From: Dactylosporangium siamense
Lineage (GTDB): Bacteria > Actinomycetota > Actinomycetes > Mycobacteriales > Micromonosporaceae
Length of the DNA: 64,000 bases
NCBI RefSeq assembly: GCF_016862795.1
Contig: NZ_BONQ01000096.1
Coordinates: forward strand, 88,538-152,537
Reading direction: 5' to 3'
The notes beneath the pieces were generated by a model, which did no database searches, was not told the origin of the DNA, and saw only the letters and a list, made by a program, of their open reading frames with translations. The position numbers and the translations under genes are program-made. Positions within the stretch are counted from its first letter, which is position 1, and each line of letters starts with the position of its first letter. Below are positions 8,765 through 17,423 of the stretch, one piece after another.

Positions 8765-8776
8765 GTCGCTCTTCTG

Positions 8777-8782
8777 TACGGT
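8777..8782 (+). promoter_or_regulatory. -10 box TACGGT, leaderless promoter
   Basis: TACGGT ends 6 nt before the GTG at 8789, placing the transcript start at or next to the start codon. No good -35 is seen; the upstream position is occupied by the terminator arm. Confidence 0.4.
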
Positions 8783-8788
8783 ACTGCG

Positions 8789-9370
8789 GTGATCTCCCAG
8801 CGCATCGCCCGTGCCGTCACCGAACTCCTCGCACCGGCGGTGCTGGTGTCGGTGCTCCTCGTGCTGCTCGCCGTGCACGGCGAGCCGAACCTGGGCCGGG
8901 GGCTGCTGCTCGGGGTCGTCGCCGCGCTGTTCGAGAGCGTGCTGCCGTTCCTGTACATCCTGCGCGGCGTGCGGCGCGGCGACCTGACCGACATCCACGT
9001 CGGTGACCACCGGCAGCGGCGCGGCCCGCTGCTCGTCGGGCTGGCGTCGGTCGCGGTCGGCTTCGTCGTGCTGCTCGGCCTGGACGCGCAGCGGGAGCTC
9101 CTGGCGGGTGTCGCCGCCGGCGGGGTCGGGCTCGTCGTCGCCGCCGCCGTCAACCACTGGTGGAAGATGTCGATCCACACCGCGGTCGCGGCCGGCGCGC
9201 TGGTCATCCTCGTCCTCGTCTTCGGCTGGCTCCTCGCCGCCACGGCGCCGCTGGTCGCGGCCGTCGGATGGTCCAGGGTGGCGCTGAAGGACCACACCGT
9301 GGCGCAGGTCGTCGTCGGCGCGCTCGTCGGCGCGGTCGTGGCGGGCGGGGTGTTCGCGGGCCTGCGGTAG
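8789..9370 (+). CDS. PAP2-like small integral membrane protein
   Basis: A 193-residue membrane protein with about six hydrophobic helices. It resembles actinobacterial phosphatase-PAP2-superfamily membrane proteins. The motif SIHT (VNHWWKMSIHTAVA) and the late ALKDHTVAQVVVGALVG fit the PAP2 motifs SxxxH and SRxxxxxHxxxD only loosely: the DHT replaces the usual R/H arrangement. Activity is therefore uncertain. I placed the start at GTG 8789 because a TACGGT box lies 6 nt before it and the upstream ATG is buried in a terminator hairpin. It precedes thrS by 54 nt. Confidence 0.65.
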   Translation: MISQRIARAVTELLAPAVLVSVLLVLLAVHGEPNLGRGLLLGVVAALFESVLPFLYILRGVRRGDLTDIHVGDHRQRRGPLLVGLASVAVGFVVLLGLDAQRELLAGVAAGGVGLVVAAAVNHWWKMSIHTAVAAGALVILVLVFGWLLAATAPLVAAVGWSRVALKDHTVAQVVVGALVGAVVAGGVFAGLR

Positions 9371-9424
9371 TGCGGCGGATAGAGTTCTGGAGGAATCAGA
9401 CCTCTTCACGCTTGGGAGCAGACC

Positions 9425-11413
9425 GTGTCCACAGTGCGCTCGAACACCCTCGTGATCGCGGCCGGCACGACCGCCGGTGCCGCGGTCGCCGAGGCCGGGC
9501 TGCCGACCAGCGGGCCCAAGGCGATCGTCGTGGTCCGGGAAGACGGTGGACGGCTGCGCGACCTCGACTGGACGCCGGAGCAGGACACCGAGGTCGAAGC
9601 GGTCGACCTGTCCTCACCCGACGGGCTCAACGTGCTGCGCCACTCGACCGCGCACGTGCTCGCCCAGGCCGTCCAGGACCTGTTCCCCGAGGCGAAGCTC
9701 GGCATCGGCCCGCCGATCGAGCACGGCTTCTACTACGACTTCCAGGTCGACAAGCCGTTCCACCCCGATGACCTGGACAAGCTCGAGAAGCGCATGCAGG
9801 AGATCATCAAGTCGGGTCAGCGGTTCCGCCGCCGCCGGTTCGACTCGGTCGAGCAGGCCAAGGCCGAGCTCAAGGACGAGCCGTTCAAGCTGGAGCTCGT
9901 CGACGTGAAATCGGATGTCGACCAGAGCGAGGTCATGGAGGTCGGCGGCGGCGAGCTGACGATCTACGACAACCTCGACGCCCAGTCGGACAAGGTCTGC
10001 TGGTCGGACCTGTGCCGGGGGCCGCACCTGCCGACGACCCGGATGATCCAGGCGTTCAAGCTCACCCGCGTCGCCGCCGCCTACTGGCGCGGCTCGGAGA
10101 AGAACCCGCAGCTCCAGCGGGTGTATGGGACCGCCTGGCCGACCCGCGACGCGCTCAAGGAATACCAGAAGCTGCTCGAGGAGGCGGCCCGCCGGGACCA
10201 CCGCAAGCTCGGCGCCGACCTGGACCTGTTCAGCTTCCCCGACGAGATCGGCTCCGGCCTCGCGGTCTTCCACCCCAAGGGCGGCATCATCCGCCGGGAG
10301 ATGGAGGCGTACTCGCGCCAGCGGCACGAGGAGGCCGGCTACGAGTTCGTCAACACGCCGCACATCAGCAAGGCGCACCTGTTCCAGACGTCGGGCCACC
10401 TGCCGTACTACGCCGACACCATGTTCCCGCCGATGGAGATGGAGGGCGCGGAGTACTACCTGAAGGCGATGAACTGCCCGATGCACAACCTCATCTTCCG
10501 GGCCCGCGGCCGGTCCTACCGTGAGCTGCCGCTGCGCATGTTCGAGTTCGGCACGGTGTACCGCTACGAGAAGTCCGGCGTGGTCCACGGCCTCACCCGG
10601 GTGCGCGGCCTGACGCAGGACGACTCGCACATCTACTGCACCAAGGAGCAGATGCCGGGCGAGCTGCGCGGGCTGCTGCAGTTCGTGCTCAACCTGCTGC
10701 GCGACTACGGCCTGCCCGACTTCTACCTGGAGCTGTCGACCCGCGACGACTCGCCGAAGTTCATCGGTGAGCAGGCCGACTGGGACGAGGCCACCGAGGC
10801 GCTGCGCGCGGCGGCCATCGACTCCGGCCTGGAGCTGGTGCCCGACCCGGGCGGCGCCGCGTTCTACGGCCCGAAGATCTCCGTGCAGGCCCGCGACGCG
10901 ATCGGCCGCACCTGGCAGATGTCCACGATCCAGGTCGACTTCAACCAGCCGAAGCGGTTCGAGCTGGAGTACCAGGCCTCCGACGGCACCCGGCAGCAGC
11001 CGGTGATGATCCACCGGGCGCTGTTCGGCTCGATCGAACGGTTCTTCGGTGTGCTCACCGAGCACTACGCGGGCGCGTTCCCGGCGTGGCTGGCCCCGGT
11101 GCAGGTGGTGGGCATCCCGGTCCGCGCCGATCACGGCGACTACCTCGCCGAGTTCGCCGCGCGGCTGCGCAAGGAGGGCATCCGGGTCGAGGTCGACCAC
11201 TCCGACGAGCGGATGCAGAAGAAGATCCGCACCGCGCAGCAGCAGAAGATCCCGTTCATGGCGATCGCCGGCGACGACGACGTCAGCGGCGGCACCGTGT
11301 CGTTCCGCTACCGGGACGGCTCGCAGCGCAACGGGGTCGCCCTCGACGACGCCGTGGCGCACGTGGTGGAGGTCGTCCGTTCCCGCACGAATGTGGGACC
11401 CTCAGCGGCATGA
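9425..11413 (+). CDS. thrS: Threonyl-tRNA synthetase
   Basis: A 662-residue class II synthetase that charges tRNA-Thr. An N-terminal TGS-like region leads into the editing domain ([10 protein letters not shown], then RGPHLPTT). The catalytic core has its zinc ligands in place: C351 in MNCPMH, H402 in TQDDSHIY and the His of [13 protein letters not shown], and the C-terminal anticodon-binding domain follows ([12 protein letters not shown]). Length is normal. The GTG at 9425 has GGGAG 6 nt upstream. The leader is under 60 nt with no T-box-like structure. The stop overlaps the HIT gene by 4 nt (ATGA). Confidence 0.97.
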   Translation: MSTVRSNTLVIAAGTTAGAAVAEAGLPTSGPKAIVVVREDGGRLRDLDWTPEQDTEVEAVDLSSPDGLNVLRHSTAHVLAQAVQDLFPEAKLGIGPPIEHGFYYDFQVDKPFHPDDLDKLEKRMQEIIKSGQRFRRRRFDSVEQAKAELKDEPFKLELVDVKSDVDQSEVMEVGGGELTIYDNLDAQSDKVCWSDLCRGPHLPTTRMIQAFKLTRVAAAYWRGSEKNPQLQRVYGTAWPTRDALKEYQKLLEEAARRDHRKLGADLDLFSFPDEIGSGLAVFHPKGGIIRREMEAYSRQRHEEAGYEFVNTPHISKAHLFQTSGHLPYYADTMFPPMEMEGAEYYLKAMNCPMHNLIFRARGRSYRELPLRMFEFGTVYRYEKSGVVHGLTRVRGLTQDDSHIYCTKEQMPGELRGLLQFVLNLLRDYGLPDFYLELSTRDDSPKFIGEQADWDEATEALRAAAIDSGLELVPDPGGAAFYGPKISVQARDAIGRTWQMSTIQVDFNQPKRFELEYQASDGTRQQPVMIHRALFGSIERFFGVLTEHYAGAFPAWLAPVQVVGIPVRADHGDYLAEFAARLRKEGIRVEVDHSDERMQKKIRTAQQQKIPFMAIAGDDDVSGGTVSFRYRDGSQRNGVALDDAVAHVVEVVRSRTNVGPSAA

Positions 11414-11922
11414 CGGGCACCCCGGATGATCTGGAACGGTTGTGGACGCCGCACCGGATGGCCTACATCAAGGAGGACCGGGCCGGCGACCACGACGAGC
11501 CGACCGGGTGCCCGTTCTGCCGGGCGCCCGGCCTGCCGGACGAGGAAAGCCTCGTCGTGGCGCGGGGTGAGCTCGTGTTCGCGGTGCTCAACCTGTACCC
11601 GTACAACCCGGGGCACCTGATGGTCTGCCCGTATCGGCACGTGGCCGACTACACCGACCTCACCCCGGGGGAGACGGTGGAGCTGGCGACGTTCACGCAG
11701 ACCGCGATGCGGGTGATCCGCCGGGCCAGCGGCGCCCACGGGTTCAACCTGGGCATGAACCAGGGGTCGGTGGCCGGTGCCGGCATCGCCGCCCACCTGC
11801 ACCAGCACATCGTGCCGAGGTGGGGCGGCGACACCAACTTCATGCCCGTCGTCGGCCGGACCAAGGTCCTGCCGCAGCTGCTCACCGACACCCGGAAGCT
11901 CCTGGCCTCCGTCTGGGACTGA
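11410..11922 (+). CDS. HIT-family hydrolase / Ap4A phosphorylase-like protein
   Basis: A 170-residue histidine-triad protein. The HIT motif is clear in [12 protein letters not shown] (HxHxH). A Cys pair early (GCPFC) with later His residues suggests the zinc-binding subclass seen in actinobacterial HIT proteins. Family members hydrolyse or phosphorolyse nucleotidyl bonds such as Ap4A. It is translationally coupled to thrS, a common actinobacterial pairing. A plausible role is removal of dinucleoside polyphosphates made by synthetases (inference). Confidence 0.9.
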   Translation: MTGTPDDLERLWTPHRMAYIKEDRAGDHDEPTGCPFCRAPGLPDEESLVVARGELVFAVLNLYPYNPGHLMVCPYRHVADYTDLTPGETVELATFTQTAMRVIRRASGAHGFNLGMNQGSVAGAGIAAHLHQHIVPRWGGDTNFMPVVGRTKVLPQLLTDTRKLLASVWD

Positions 11923-11926
11923 AGCG

Positions 11927-12949
11927 TCAGGACAGGTGCGCCACGGCCTCGAACCCGGGGTCGTGGGCGCGCCCCACCTGCGCCCGGCCGAGCTGCCAGG
12001 TGGCCGCCGCGGCGGCGAGGTCCGCGCCCGCGCTGGTGGTGCCGTCGACGTAGTAGTGCAGGGTCCGCACGCCGTCGCTGCTCTCGTGGGCGACGAGCTC
12101 GCCGTCGCCGTGCAGCGCCGCGGCGAGGGGACCGTCCTCGAAGTCCCGCAGCGCCTCCAGGGAGGCGGTGTCCGGCAGCCCTTCGTCGGTGCGGTGCGGA
12201 AACGGCAGCGACACCGGGACGTGCGTGTCGAAGCGGGGCCAGCGCACCGACCGCAGCGGCCGCACGGCGAGCGCGAGGATCATCGGCGCGCCCGGCGGGG
12301 TGGCCCGCATGATGACCCACTGCGGCTCGCGGTACTCCTCCCGCAGCGTGTCGACGGCGGCGACGAGGTCGAGCGGGTCCCGGGCGCCGGCGGGCTCGTC
12401 GGCCGCGAACTCGACCGCGCCGACCCACGTCTCGACGCCCTCCTCGCCGAGGAGCCAGTCGAGCGCCAGGAACGTCACCTGCCCCCGGACGGTCTCCTGC
12501 AGCTTGCGGAACATGGGGTGGTAGCCGACGACGTCGATCGCGGCGGCGCCGTCGTCGCGCTGGAACGCGAACCGCAGCTGCGACATGTCGAGCTTCACGC
12601 CGCCGCCGATCTCGATCGTCGCGGTGAGCGTCGAATGGTCCGGCTGGCGGCTGGTGTGGTATTCGAACTCGGGGTCGGCGGCGGGCGCGAGAGCGGCCCA
12701 GCGGGCGGCGACGGCCCGCAGCTCGGCGTTGCCGGAGGGGGAGACGACCAGCGCGTGCCGGGACTCACGGCCAGCGCTGAACTCCCACGCGAGCTCCTTG
12801 TGGATCGCGGCGACCCGCTTGCTGACGTCCTCGGCGATCGAACCCCAGCCACCGCCGGCGATGGCGGCGACGACGGCGGGGCGGATCGTCGGCCACCAGG
12901 CCCAGAACTCGACGATCGGGTCCTGCTTCCTGCCCCGCGAGAAAATCAT
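11927..12949 (-). CDS. DUF695-like conserved protein
   Basis: A 340-residue soluble protein with an N-terminal segment like DUF695 (PIVEFWAWWPTIRPAVVAAI, then ALVVSPSGNAELRAVAARWAALAP). It has no signal peptide, no membrane helix and no recognised catalytic motif, so its function is unknown. The ATG at 12949 was chosen because a TAGACT box lies 7 nt before it on the minus strand; a more upstream start would pass through that box. It ends only 4 nt from the HIT stop (convergent) and is divergent from the GNAT gene. Confidence 0.65.
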   Translation of the reverse strand: MIFSRGRKQDPIVEFWAWWPTIRPAVVAAIAGGGWGSIAEDVSKRVAAIHKELAWEFSAGRESRHALVVSPSGNAELRAVAARWAALAPAADPEFEYHTSRQPDHSTLTATIEIGGGVKLDMSQLRFAFQRDDGAAAIDVVGYHPMFRKLQETVRGQVTFLALDWLLGEEGVETWVGAVEFAADEPAGARDPLDLVAAVDTLREEYREPQWVIMRATPPGAPMILALAVRPLRSVRWPRFDTHVPVSLPFPHRTDEGLPDTASLEALRDFEDGPLAAALHGDGELVAHESSDGVRTLHYYVDGTTSAGADLAAAAATWQLGRAQVGRAHDPGFEAVAHLS

Positions 12950-12956
12950 GCCGCGC

Positions 12957-12962
12957 AGTCTA
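12957..12962 (-). promoter_or_regulatory. -10 box TAGACT, leaderless promoter for the DUF695-like gene
   Basis: On the minus strand TAGACT ends 7 nt before the ATG at 12949 and there is no ribosome-binding site, as expected for a leaderless transcript. The 37-bp gap to the divergent GNAT gene holds no other clear promoter. Confidence 0.45.
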
Positions 12963-12986
12963 GGCGGACCTGCGAGGGTCTGGGTC

Positions 12987-13460
12987 ATGCGAGTGGACCT
13001 GTACGGCGGCGACCGGGCCGCGCTGCGGTGGTCGTTCGAGCTGGCCGAGGACTCCGCCGAGCTCCTCGACGGTTACCTGGACCAGGGCCGGGTCCTGGTG
13101 GCGCTGGAAACGGCGCCGGACGGCGGGCACGTCGTGGGCCACCTCCAGCTGGTCGGCCTGGAGATCAAGAACATGGCGGTCGTGCCGCGGCGGCGCGGGT
13201 CCGGTGTCGGTGCCGCGCTCATCTCGGCGGCCGCGGCGTTGGTACGGGCGGAGGGCGGCGGCACGATCCTCGTCGCGACCGGTGCCGCCGACGTCGGCAA
13301 CCTGCGCTTCTACCAGCGGCAGGGGTTCCGGTTCCGGTCGGTCGAGCGGGACGTGTTCACCCCGGCGAGGGGGTATCCGGAGGGCATCATGGTCGACGGC
13401 ATCGAGCTGCGCGACCAGGTCTGGCTGGACCGGGAGATCCAGCCAGACCCTCCACGGTGA
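12987..13460 (+). CDS. GNAT-family N-acetyltransferase
   Basis: A 157-residue acetyl-CoA-dependent acyltransferase. The acetyl-CoA loop is in VVPRRRGSGVGAALISAAA (motif A, consensus R/Q-x-x-G-x-G/A) and motif B in NLRFYQRQGFRF. The substrate is unknown. No ribosome-binding site precedes the ATG, so a leaderless or very short-leader transcript is possible. It converges on the EF-G paralogue, and both stop codons lie inside a palindromic tandem repeat. Confidence 0.85.
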   Translation: MRVDLYGGDRAALRWSFELAEDSAELLDGYLDQGRVLVALETAPDGGHVVGHLQLVGLEIKNMAVVPRRRGSGVGAALISAAAALVRAEGGGTILVATGAADVGNLRFYQRQGFRFRSVERDVFTPARGYPEGIMVDGIELRDQVWLDREIQPDPPR

Positions 13461-13489
13461 TCACCGCGGTGATCACCGGGCTGATCACC
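13456..13489. repeat. Three 12-bp tandem palindromic repeats across two convergent stop codons
   Basis: Units GGTGATCACC (13456-13465), GGTGATCACC (13468-13477) and GCTGATCACC (13480-13489) recur every 12 bp. The first two are perfect palindromes. They contain the GNAT stop (13458-13460) and the EF-G-like stop (13485-13487). They could act as a bidirectional terminator or as a protein-binding site. Confidence 0.7.
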
Positions 13490-15647
13490 GGGTCGCGGCG
13501 TGCTCCTTCTTCACCGCGTCGGCCAGGTGCGCCGGCATCGGGTCGTGCCGGGCGAAGGCCCGGCTGAACGTGCCCGAGCCCGACGTCATCGCCCGCAGCT
13601 CGACCGCGTAGCGGACCAGCTCGGTCGCGGGGACCTCGGCGCGGACCAGGGTCCGCTCCTGCCCGGCGGGGTCCGGCTCGTTGCCCAGGACCCGGCCGCG
13701 ACGGCCGGACAGGTCGCTCATCACCGCGCCGACGAACTCGTCGGGGACCCGGATGGTGACCTCGTCGATCGGCTCGAGCAGCGTCGTCTGGCCCTGCTCG
13801 GCGGCCTCGCGCAGGGCCAGGGCGCCGGCGGTCTGGAAGGCCGCGTCGGACGAGTCGACGGAGTGGGCCTTGCCGTCGACCAGGGTGACCCGCACGTCGA
13901 CGACGGGGTAACCGGCGACCATGCCGCGCTCCATCTGGTGGCGGACGCCCTTCTCCACCGACGGGATGTAGTTGTGCGGGACGACCCCGCCGACGATCTT
14001 GTCGACGAACTCGAAGCCGGTGCCGCGCGGCAGCGGCTCGACCTTGATGTCGCAGACCGCGTACTGGCCGTGGCCGCCGGACTGCTTCACGTGCCGGCCG
14101 TGGCCGTGGCTGGGCGCGGCGAACGTCTCGCGCAGCGCCACCTTCACCGGCTCGGTGTCCAGTTCGACGCCGCCGGTGCGCAGCCGGTCCAGCACCACGT
14201 CGGCGTGCGCCTCGCCCATGCACCACAGCACCAGCTGATGGGTCTCGGCGTTGCGTTCCAGGCGCAGCGTCGGGTCGCCGGCGACGAGCCGGCCGAGGTT
14301 CTTGGCGAGGGCGTCCTCGTCGGAGCGGGTCTTGGCGACGATCGCGATCGGCAGCAGCGGCTCCGGCATCTCCCAGGGCGCCATGAGCATCGGGTCGTCC
14401 TTGCCGGAGATCGTGTCCCCGGTCTCGGCCGTCGTCGACTTGGTGATCGCGACGATGTCGCCGGCGACCGCGTACGGCACCTCGCGCAGGGTCGCGCCGA
14501 GCGGGGAGAACAGGTGCGCGAAGCGCTCGTCGGCGTCGTGGTCGGGGTGGCCGCGTTCGGCCATGCCGTGCCCGGAGATGTGCACCGGGTGGTCGGGGCG
14601 CAGCGTGCCGGAGAAGACCCGCACGAGGGAGACCCGGCCGACGTACGGGTCGATCGTCGTCTTGACCACCTCGGCGATCAGCGGACCGGCGGGGTCGCAG
14701 CGCAGCGGGGCGTGCGGGTTGCCGTCGACGTCGGTGACGGGCGGCACCACGTGCTCCAGGGGCGACGGGAATCCGCTGGTCAGCACCTCGAGGAGGGCGT
14801 CGATGCCGAGGCCGGTCTGGGCGCAGACGGGCACGACGGGGTAGAAGGTGCCGCGGGCGACGGCCTTCTCCAGGTCCTCGATGATGACCGACGTCTCGAT
14901 GATCTCGCCGCTGACGTAGCGCTCCATGAGCGTCTCGTCCTCGCTCTCGGCGATGATGCCCTCGAGGAGGCTGTTGTGCGACTCCTCGATCGCCGGCAGG
15001 TGCTGCGGCTCCGGGTCGCGGACCACCGGCGGGTAGCCCGCGGAGTAGTCGAAGATCCGGTGGGTGATCAGGCCGATCAGCCCTTCCACCGCCGCGCCGT
15101 CGTCGCCGAGCATCGGCAGGTACAGCGGCAGCACGTTGTCGCCGAACACGTCCTGACAGTGGTCGAGGGTGTCCTGGAAGTCGGCCCGTGGGTGGTCGAG
15201 GCGGGTGACGGCGACCGCACGGGGCATCCCGACGGCGGCGCACTCCTCCCACAGCGCCGCGGTGGCGGCGTCCACGCCGTCCACCGACGACACGACGAAC
15301 AGCGCCGCGTCCGCGGCCCGCAGGCCGGCGCGCAGCTCCCCGACGAAGTCGGCGTAGCCGGGGGTGTCGAGCAGGTTGACCTTGATCCCGTCGTGCACGA
15401 GCGGGGCGCACGACAGCGTCACCGACCGCTGCTGCCGCACCGCCGCCGGATCGTGGTCGGTCACCGTGGTGCCGTCGGCCACCGTGCCGGTCCGCCCGAT
15501 CGTCGCGGTCGCCGCGAGCAGCGCCTCCACGAGGGTGGTCTTCCCGGCGCCGGAGTGCCCGACGACGACCACGTTGCGTACCCTGCCGGGGTCATCAACC
15601 GCCGGCACCGGGCCGGCGACACCCTTCTCCTGGACCTTCTGCGCCAT
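13485..15647 (-). CDS. Elongation factor G-like GTPase (EF-G paralogue, FusA2 type)
   Basis: A 720-residue translational GTPase. G1 is GHSGAGKTTLVE and G3 is DTPGYADF. The G4 position reads VTRLDHP instead of the canonical NKxD, and G2 (RQQRSVTLS) departs from the RGITI of true EF-G. C-terminal domains IV and V are present (SGGHGQYAVCDIKVEPL and MTSGSGTFSRAF). This matches the actinobacterial EF-G-like family of unclear role rather than canonical fusA, which normally sits with rpsL/rpsG. The ATG at 15647 has GGGAGG 6 nt upstream; a GTG at 15650 is the alternative. It is divergent from pgsA. Confidence 0.85.
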   Translation of the reverse strand: MAQKVQEKGVAGPVPAVDDPGRVRNVVVVGHSGAGKTTLVEALLAATATIGRTGTVADGTTVTDHDPAAVRQQRSVTLSCAPLVHDGIKVNLLDTPGYADFVGELRAGLRAADAALFVVSSVDGVDAATAALWEECAAVGMPRAVAVTRLDHPRADFQDTLDHCQDVFGDNVLPLYLPMLGDDGAAVEGLIGLITHRIFDYSAGYPPVVRDPEPQHLPAIEESHNSLLEGIIAESEDETLMERYVSGEIIETSVIIEDLEKAVARGTFYPVVPVCAQTGLGIDALLEVLTSGFPSPLEHVVPPVTDVDGNPHAPLRCDPAGPLIAEVVKTTIDPYVGRVSLVRVFSGTLRPDHPVHISGHGMAERGHPDHDADERFAHLFSPLGATLREVPYAVAGDIVAITKSTTAETGDTISGKDDPMLMAPWEMPEPLLPIAIVAKTRSDEDALAKNLGRLVAGDPTLRLERNAETHQLVLWCMGEAHADVVLDRLRTGGVELDTEPVKVALRETFAAPSHGHGRHVKQSGGHGQYAVCDIKVEPLPRGTGFEFVDKIVGGVVPHNYIPSVEKGVRHQMERGMVAGYPVVDVRVTLVDGKAHSVDSSDAAFQTAGALALREAAEQGQTTLLEPIDEVTIRVPDEFVGAVMSDLSGRRGRVLGNEPDPAGQERTLVRAEVPATELVRYAVELRAMTSGSGTFSRAFARHDPMPAHLADAVKKEHAATR

Positions 15648-15669
15648 CACGCGCCTCCCGTCCTGCCAG

Positions 15670-15687
15670 CTGTGAGCAGTCTCACAG
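15670..15687. promoter_or_regulatory. Inverted repeat upstream of the EF-G paralogue
   Basis: CTGTGAG-CAGT-CTCACAG is a perfect 7-bp inverted repeat with a 4-nt centre, 23 nt upstream of the start at 15647. The rest of the 188-bp gap to pgsA is AC-rich and shows nothing else firm. It is either an operator or a leader hairpin. Confidence 0.4.
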
Positions 15688-15820
15688 TCACGACCTGTTC
15701 ACCGATCCCACACCCGAACCATCACCGACACAAGCCCGACGTACCCCACCGGCGCCATACGGTTTACTCAAGCACCGTGAGCAGGCCCACGCGCAGGTAT
15801 CCGGCAAGCTCCGCCGCCGT

Positions 15821-15826
15821 TATCGT
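15821..15826 (+). promoter_or_regulatory. -10 box TATCGT for the pgsA operon
   Basis: TATCGT lies 9 nt before the ATG at 15836, so the leader would be only a few nucleotides. GGGAG (15827-15831) between them could serve as a ribosome-binding site if transcription starts upstream. Confidence 0.4.
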
Positions 15827-15835
15827 GGGAGCGCC

Positions 15836-16486
15836 ATGGCGAAGATCCTCAGCGTAGACATCAAGGCCGGACTGGCCCGCATCGTCAGCCCCGTCGCGGC
15901 CGCATTGCTGCGCGCCAAGATCACCCCTAATGCGGTGACCGTCGCCGGCACGGTCGGCGTGCTCATCGGCAGCGTCGGCTTCGCCACGCGTGGCCACATG
16001 GTCATCGCGCTCGTTATCGTCACCGTGAGCTGCCTCACCGACATGCTCGACGGGGCCATGGCCCGGCAGCTCGGCGTCAGCAACAAGTTCGGCGCCCTGC
16101 TCGACTCGACCATGGACCGCGTCTCCGACGGCGCCATCTTCGGTTCCGTGGCGTTCTGGTTCGCCTCGCAGGGGCAGCTGCGCGAGTGCGCCGCGGCGCT
16201 GCTGTGCCTGCTGACGGGGCAGGTCGTGTCCTACGTGAAGGCCCGCGCGGAGGGCCTGGGCATGACCGCCAACGTCGGGCTGGCCGAGCGGACCGAGCGG
16301 CTCATCCTCGTCGGCATCGGCGGCCTGCTGTTCGGCTTCGACGTGAAGTACGGCATGGAGGCGGCGCTGTGGCTGCTGGTGCTGTTGTCGGTGATCACCA
16401 TCTGGCAGCGGATGTCGCACGTGTACCGGCAGGCCGGCGAGATCGCCGCCGCCGCATCCTCCTCCGGCGATCGGGACAGTCTGTGA
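15836..16486 (+). CDS. pgsA: CDP-alcohol phosphatidyltransferase (phosphatidylinositol phosphate synthase)
   Basis: A 216-residue membrane enzyme with about six helices. The CDP-alcohol phosphotransferase signature D-x2-D-G-x2-A-R-x8-G-x3-D-x3-D is complete: DMLDGAMARQ followed by FGALLDSTMDR. In actinobacteria this gene, beside the acyltransferase and mannosyltransferase that follow, makes phosphatidylinositol phosphate from CDP-diacylglycerol and inositol phosphate. That assignment rests on context. It overlaps the acyltransferase gene by 4 nt (GTGA). Confidence 0.92.
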   Translation: MAKILSVDIKAGLARIVSPVAAALLRAKITPNAVTVAGTVGVLIGSVGFATRGHMVIALVIVTVSCLTDMLDGAMARQLGVSNKFGALLDSTMDRVSDGAIFGSVAFWFASQGQLRECAAALLCLLTGQVVSYVKARAEGLGMTANVGLAERTERLILVGIGGLLFGFDVKYGMEAALWLLVLLSVITIWQRMSHVYRQAGEIAAAASSSGDRDSL

Positions 16487-17415
16487 ACCTGGCGGAACTC
16501 GGCTACGGAGCCGCCTTCACGCTCATCCCGAAGCTGCCGCGGTCCGTGGTGTGGCCGCTCTTCGCGGCCGCCGCGGCGCACGGCGCCCGCCGGTACCGCG
16601 GCGGAACCGGTGGCAAGGGCACCGTGCGGCTCGCGTCCAACCTGCGACGGGTGGTCGGTCCCGCGGTCAGCGACGCGGAGCTCGCCGACCTGGTCCGGCG
16701 TGGGCTGCGGTCCTACGCGCGCTACTACCTGGACGCGCTGGGGCTGCCGGGCCGCTCCAGGGCGCAGCACCTGGCGGGGTTCCGGCTGGAGCGCGGCGAG
16801 CTGCTCGGCCAGCACGTCGCGGACAAGGTCGGCGCGGTCATCGCCCTGCCGCACGCCGGCAACTGGGACGCGGCCGGCGCGTGGGTCGCCGCGAACGGGT
16901 GGCCGATCGTGACGGTGGCCGAGCGGCTCAAGCCGGAGAGCGCCTACCGGCGGTTCCTGAATTTCCGGCGCTCGCTGGGTATGGAGATCCTGCCGACGAC
17001 CGGCGGCGACCGGCCCGCGTTCGACGTGCTGGAGGAGCGCCTGCGAGCCGGTTACGTGGTGCCGCTGCTCGCCGACCGGGACCTGACCGCCAGGGGTGTC
17101 GAGGTCGACTTCTTCGGCGGCCGGACCAGGATGCCGGCCGGTCCGGCGCTGCTCGCGCTGCGCACCGGCGCGCCGCTCTACGTGGTGTCGATGTGGTTCG
17201 ACCCGGACGCGGCCGCCGGTCGCCTCGAAGGGCCGATCCCGCTGCCGGGGGCTGGCGAGGGGGCCCTGGACGTGCGGGTCCGGCTGCTCACCCAGCGGAT
17301 CGCGGACGGCCTGGCCGAGGGCATCGCCCGCAACCCGCAGGACTGGCACATGCTGCAGCGGCTCTGGATCGACACCCCCGCCGCCGCGGACCCAGCCGTC
17401 GTGAACCCGGCGTAG
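16483..17415 (+). CDS. patA: Phosphatidylinositol mannoside acyltransferase
   Basis: A 310-residue LPLAT/HtrB-type acyltransferase. The catalytic HX4D motif is H124 to D129 in LPHAGNWDAAG, and the later ADRDLTARGVEVDFFGG matches the acyl-acceptor block. It probably acylates the mannose of PIM at the inner membrane. The GTG at 16483 overlaps the pgsA stop. It is followed after 8 nt by the PimA-like gene, giving the standard actinobacterial PIM order pgsA-patA-pimA. Confidence 0.9.
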   Translation: MNLAELGYGAAFTLIPKLPRSVVWPLFAAAAAHGARRYRGGTGGKGTVRLASNLRRVVGPAVSDAELADLVRRGLRSYARYYLDALGLPGRSRAQHLAGFRLERGELLGQHVADKVGAVIALPHAGNWDAAGAWVAANGWPIVTVAERLKPESAYRRFLNFRRSLGMEILPTTGGDRPAFDVLEERLRAGYVVPLLADRDLTARGVEVDFFGGRTRMPAGPALLALRTGAPLYVVSMWFDPDAAAGRLEGPIPLPGAGEGALDVRVRLLTQRIADGLAEGIARNPQDWHMLQRLWIDTPAAADPAVVNPA

Positions 17416-17423
17416 GAGGCGTG

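Noticed and set aside
8732..8788. ATG at 8732 as start of the PAP2-like gene
   Set aside because: It lies in the left arm of the terminator hairpin, and the added residues are not membrane-like; GTG 8789 sits at leaderless spacing from a -10 box.
9371..9424. T-box riboswitch before thrS
   Set aside because: The leader is under 60 nt and has neither the T-box sequence nor a terminator/antiterminator pair.
9614..11362. A 582-codon minus-strand frame across thrS
   Set aside because: Antisense shadow of a complete, motif-perfect threonyl-tRNA synthetase.
13485..15647. Canonical fusA (EF-G)
   Set aside because: The G2 and G4 motifs differ from true EF-G and the gene is not with rpsL, rpsG or tuf.
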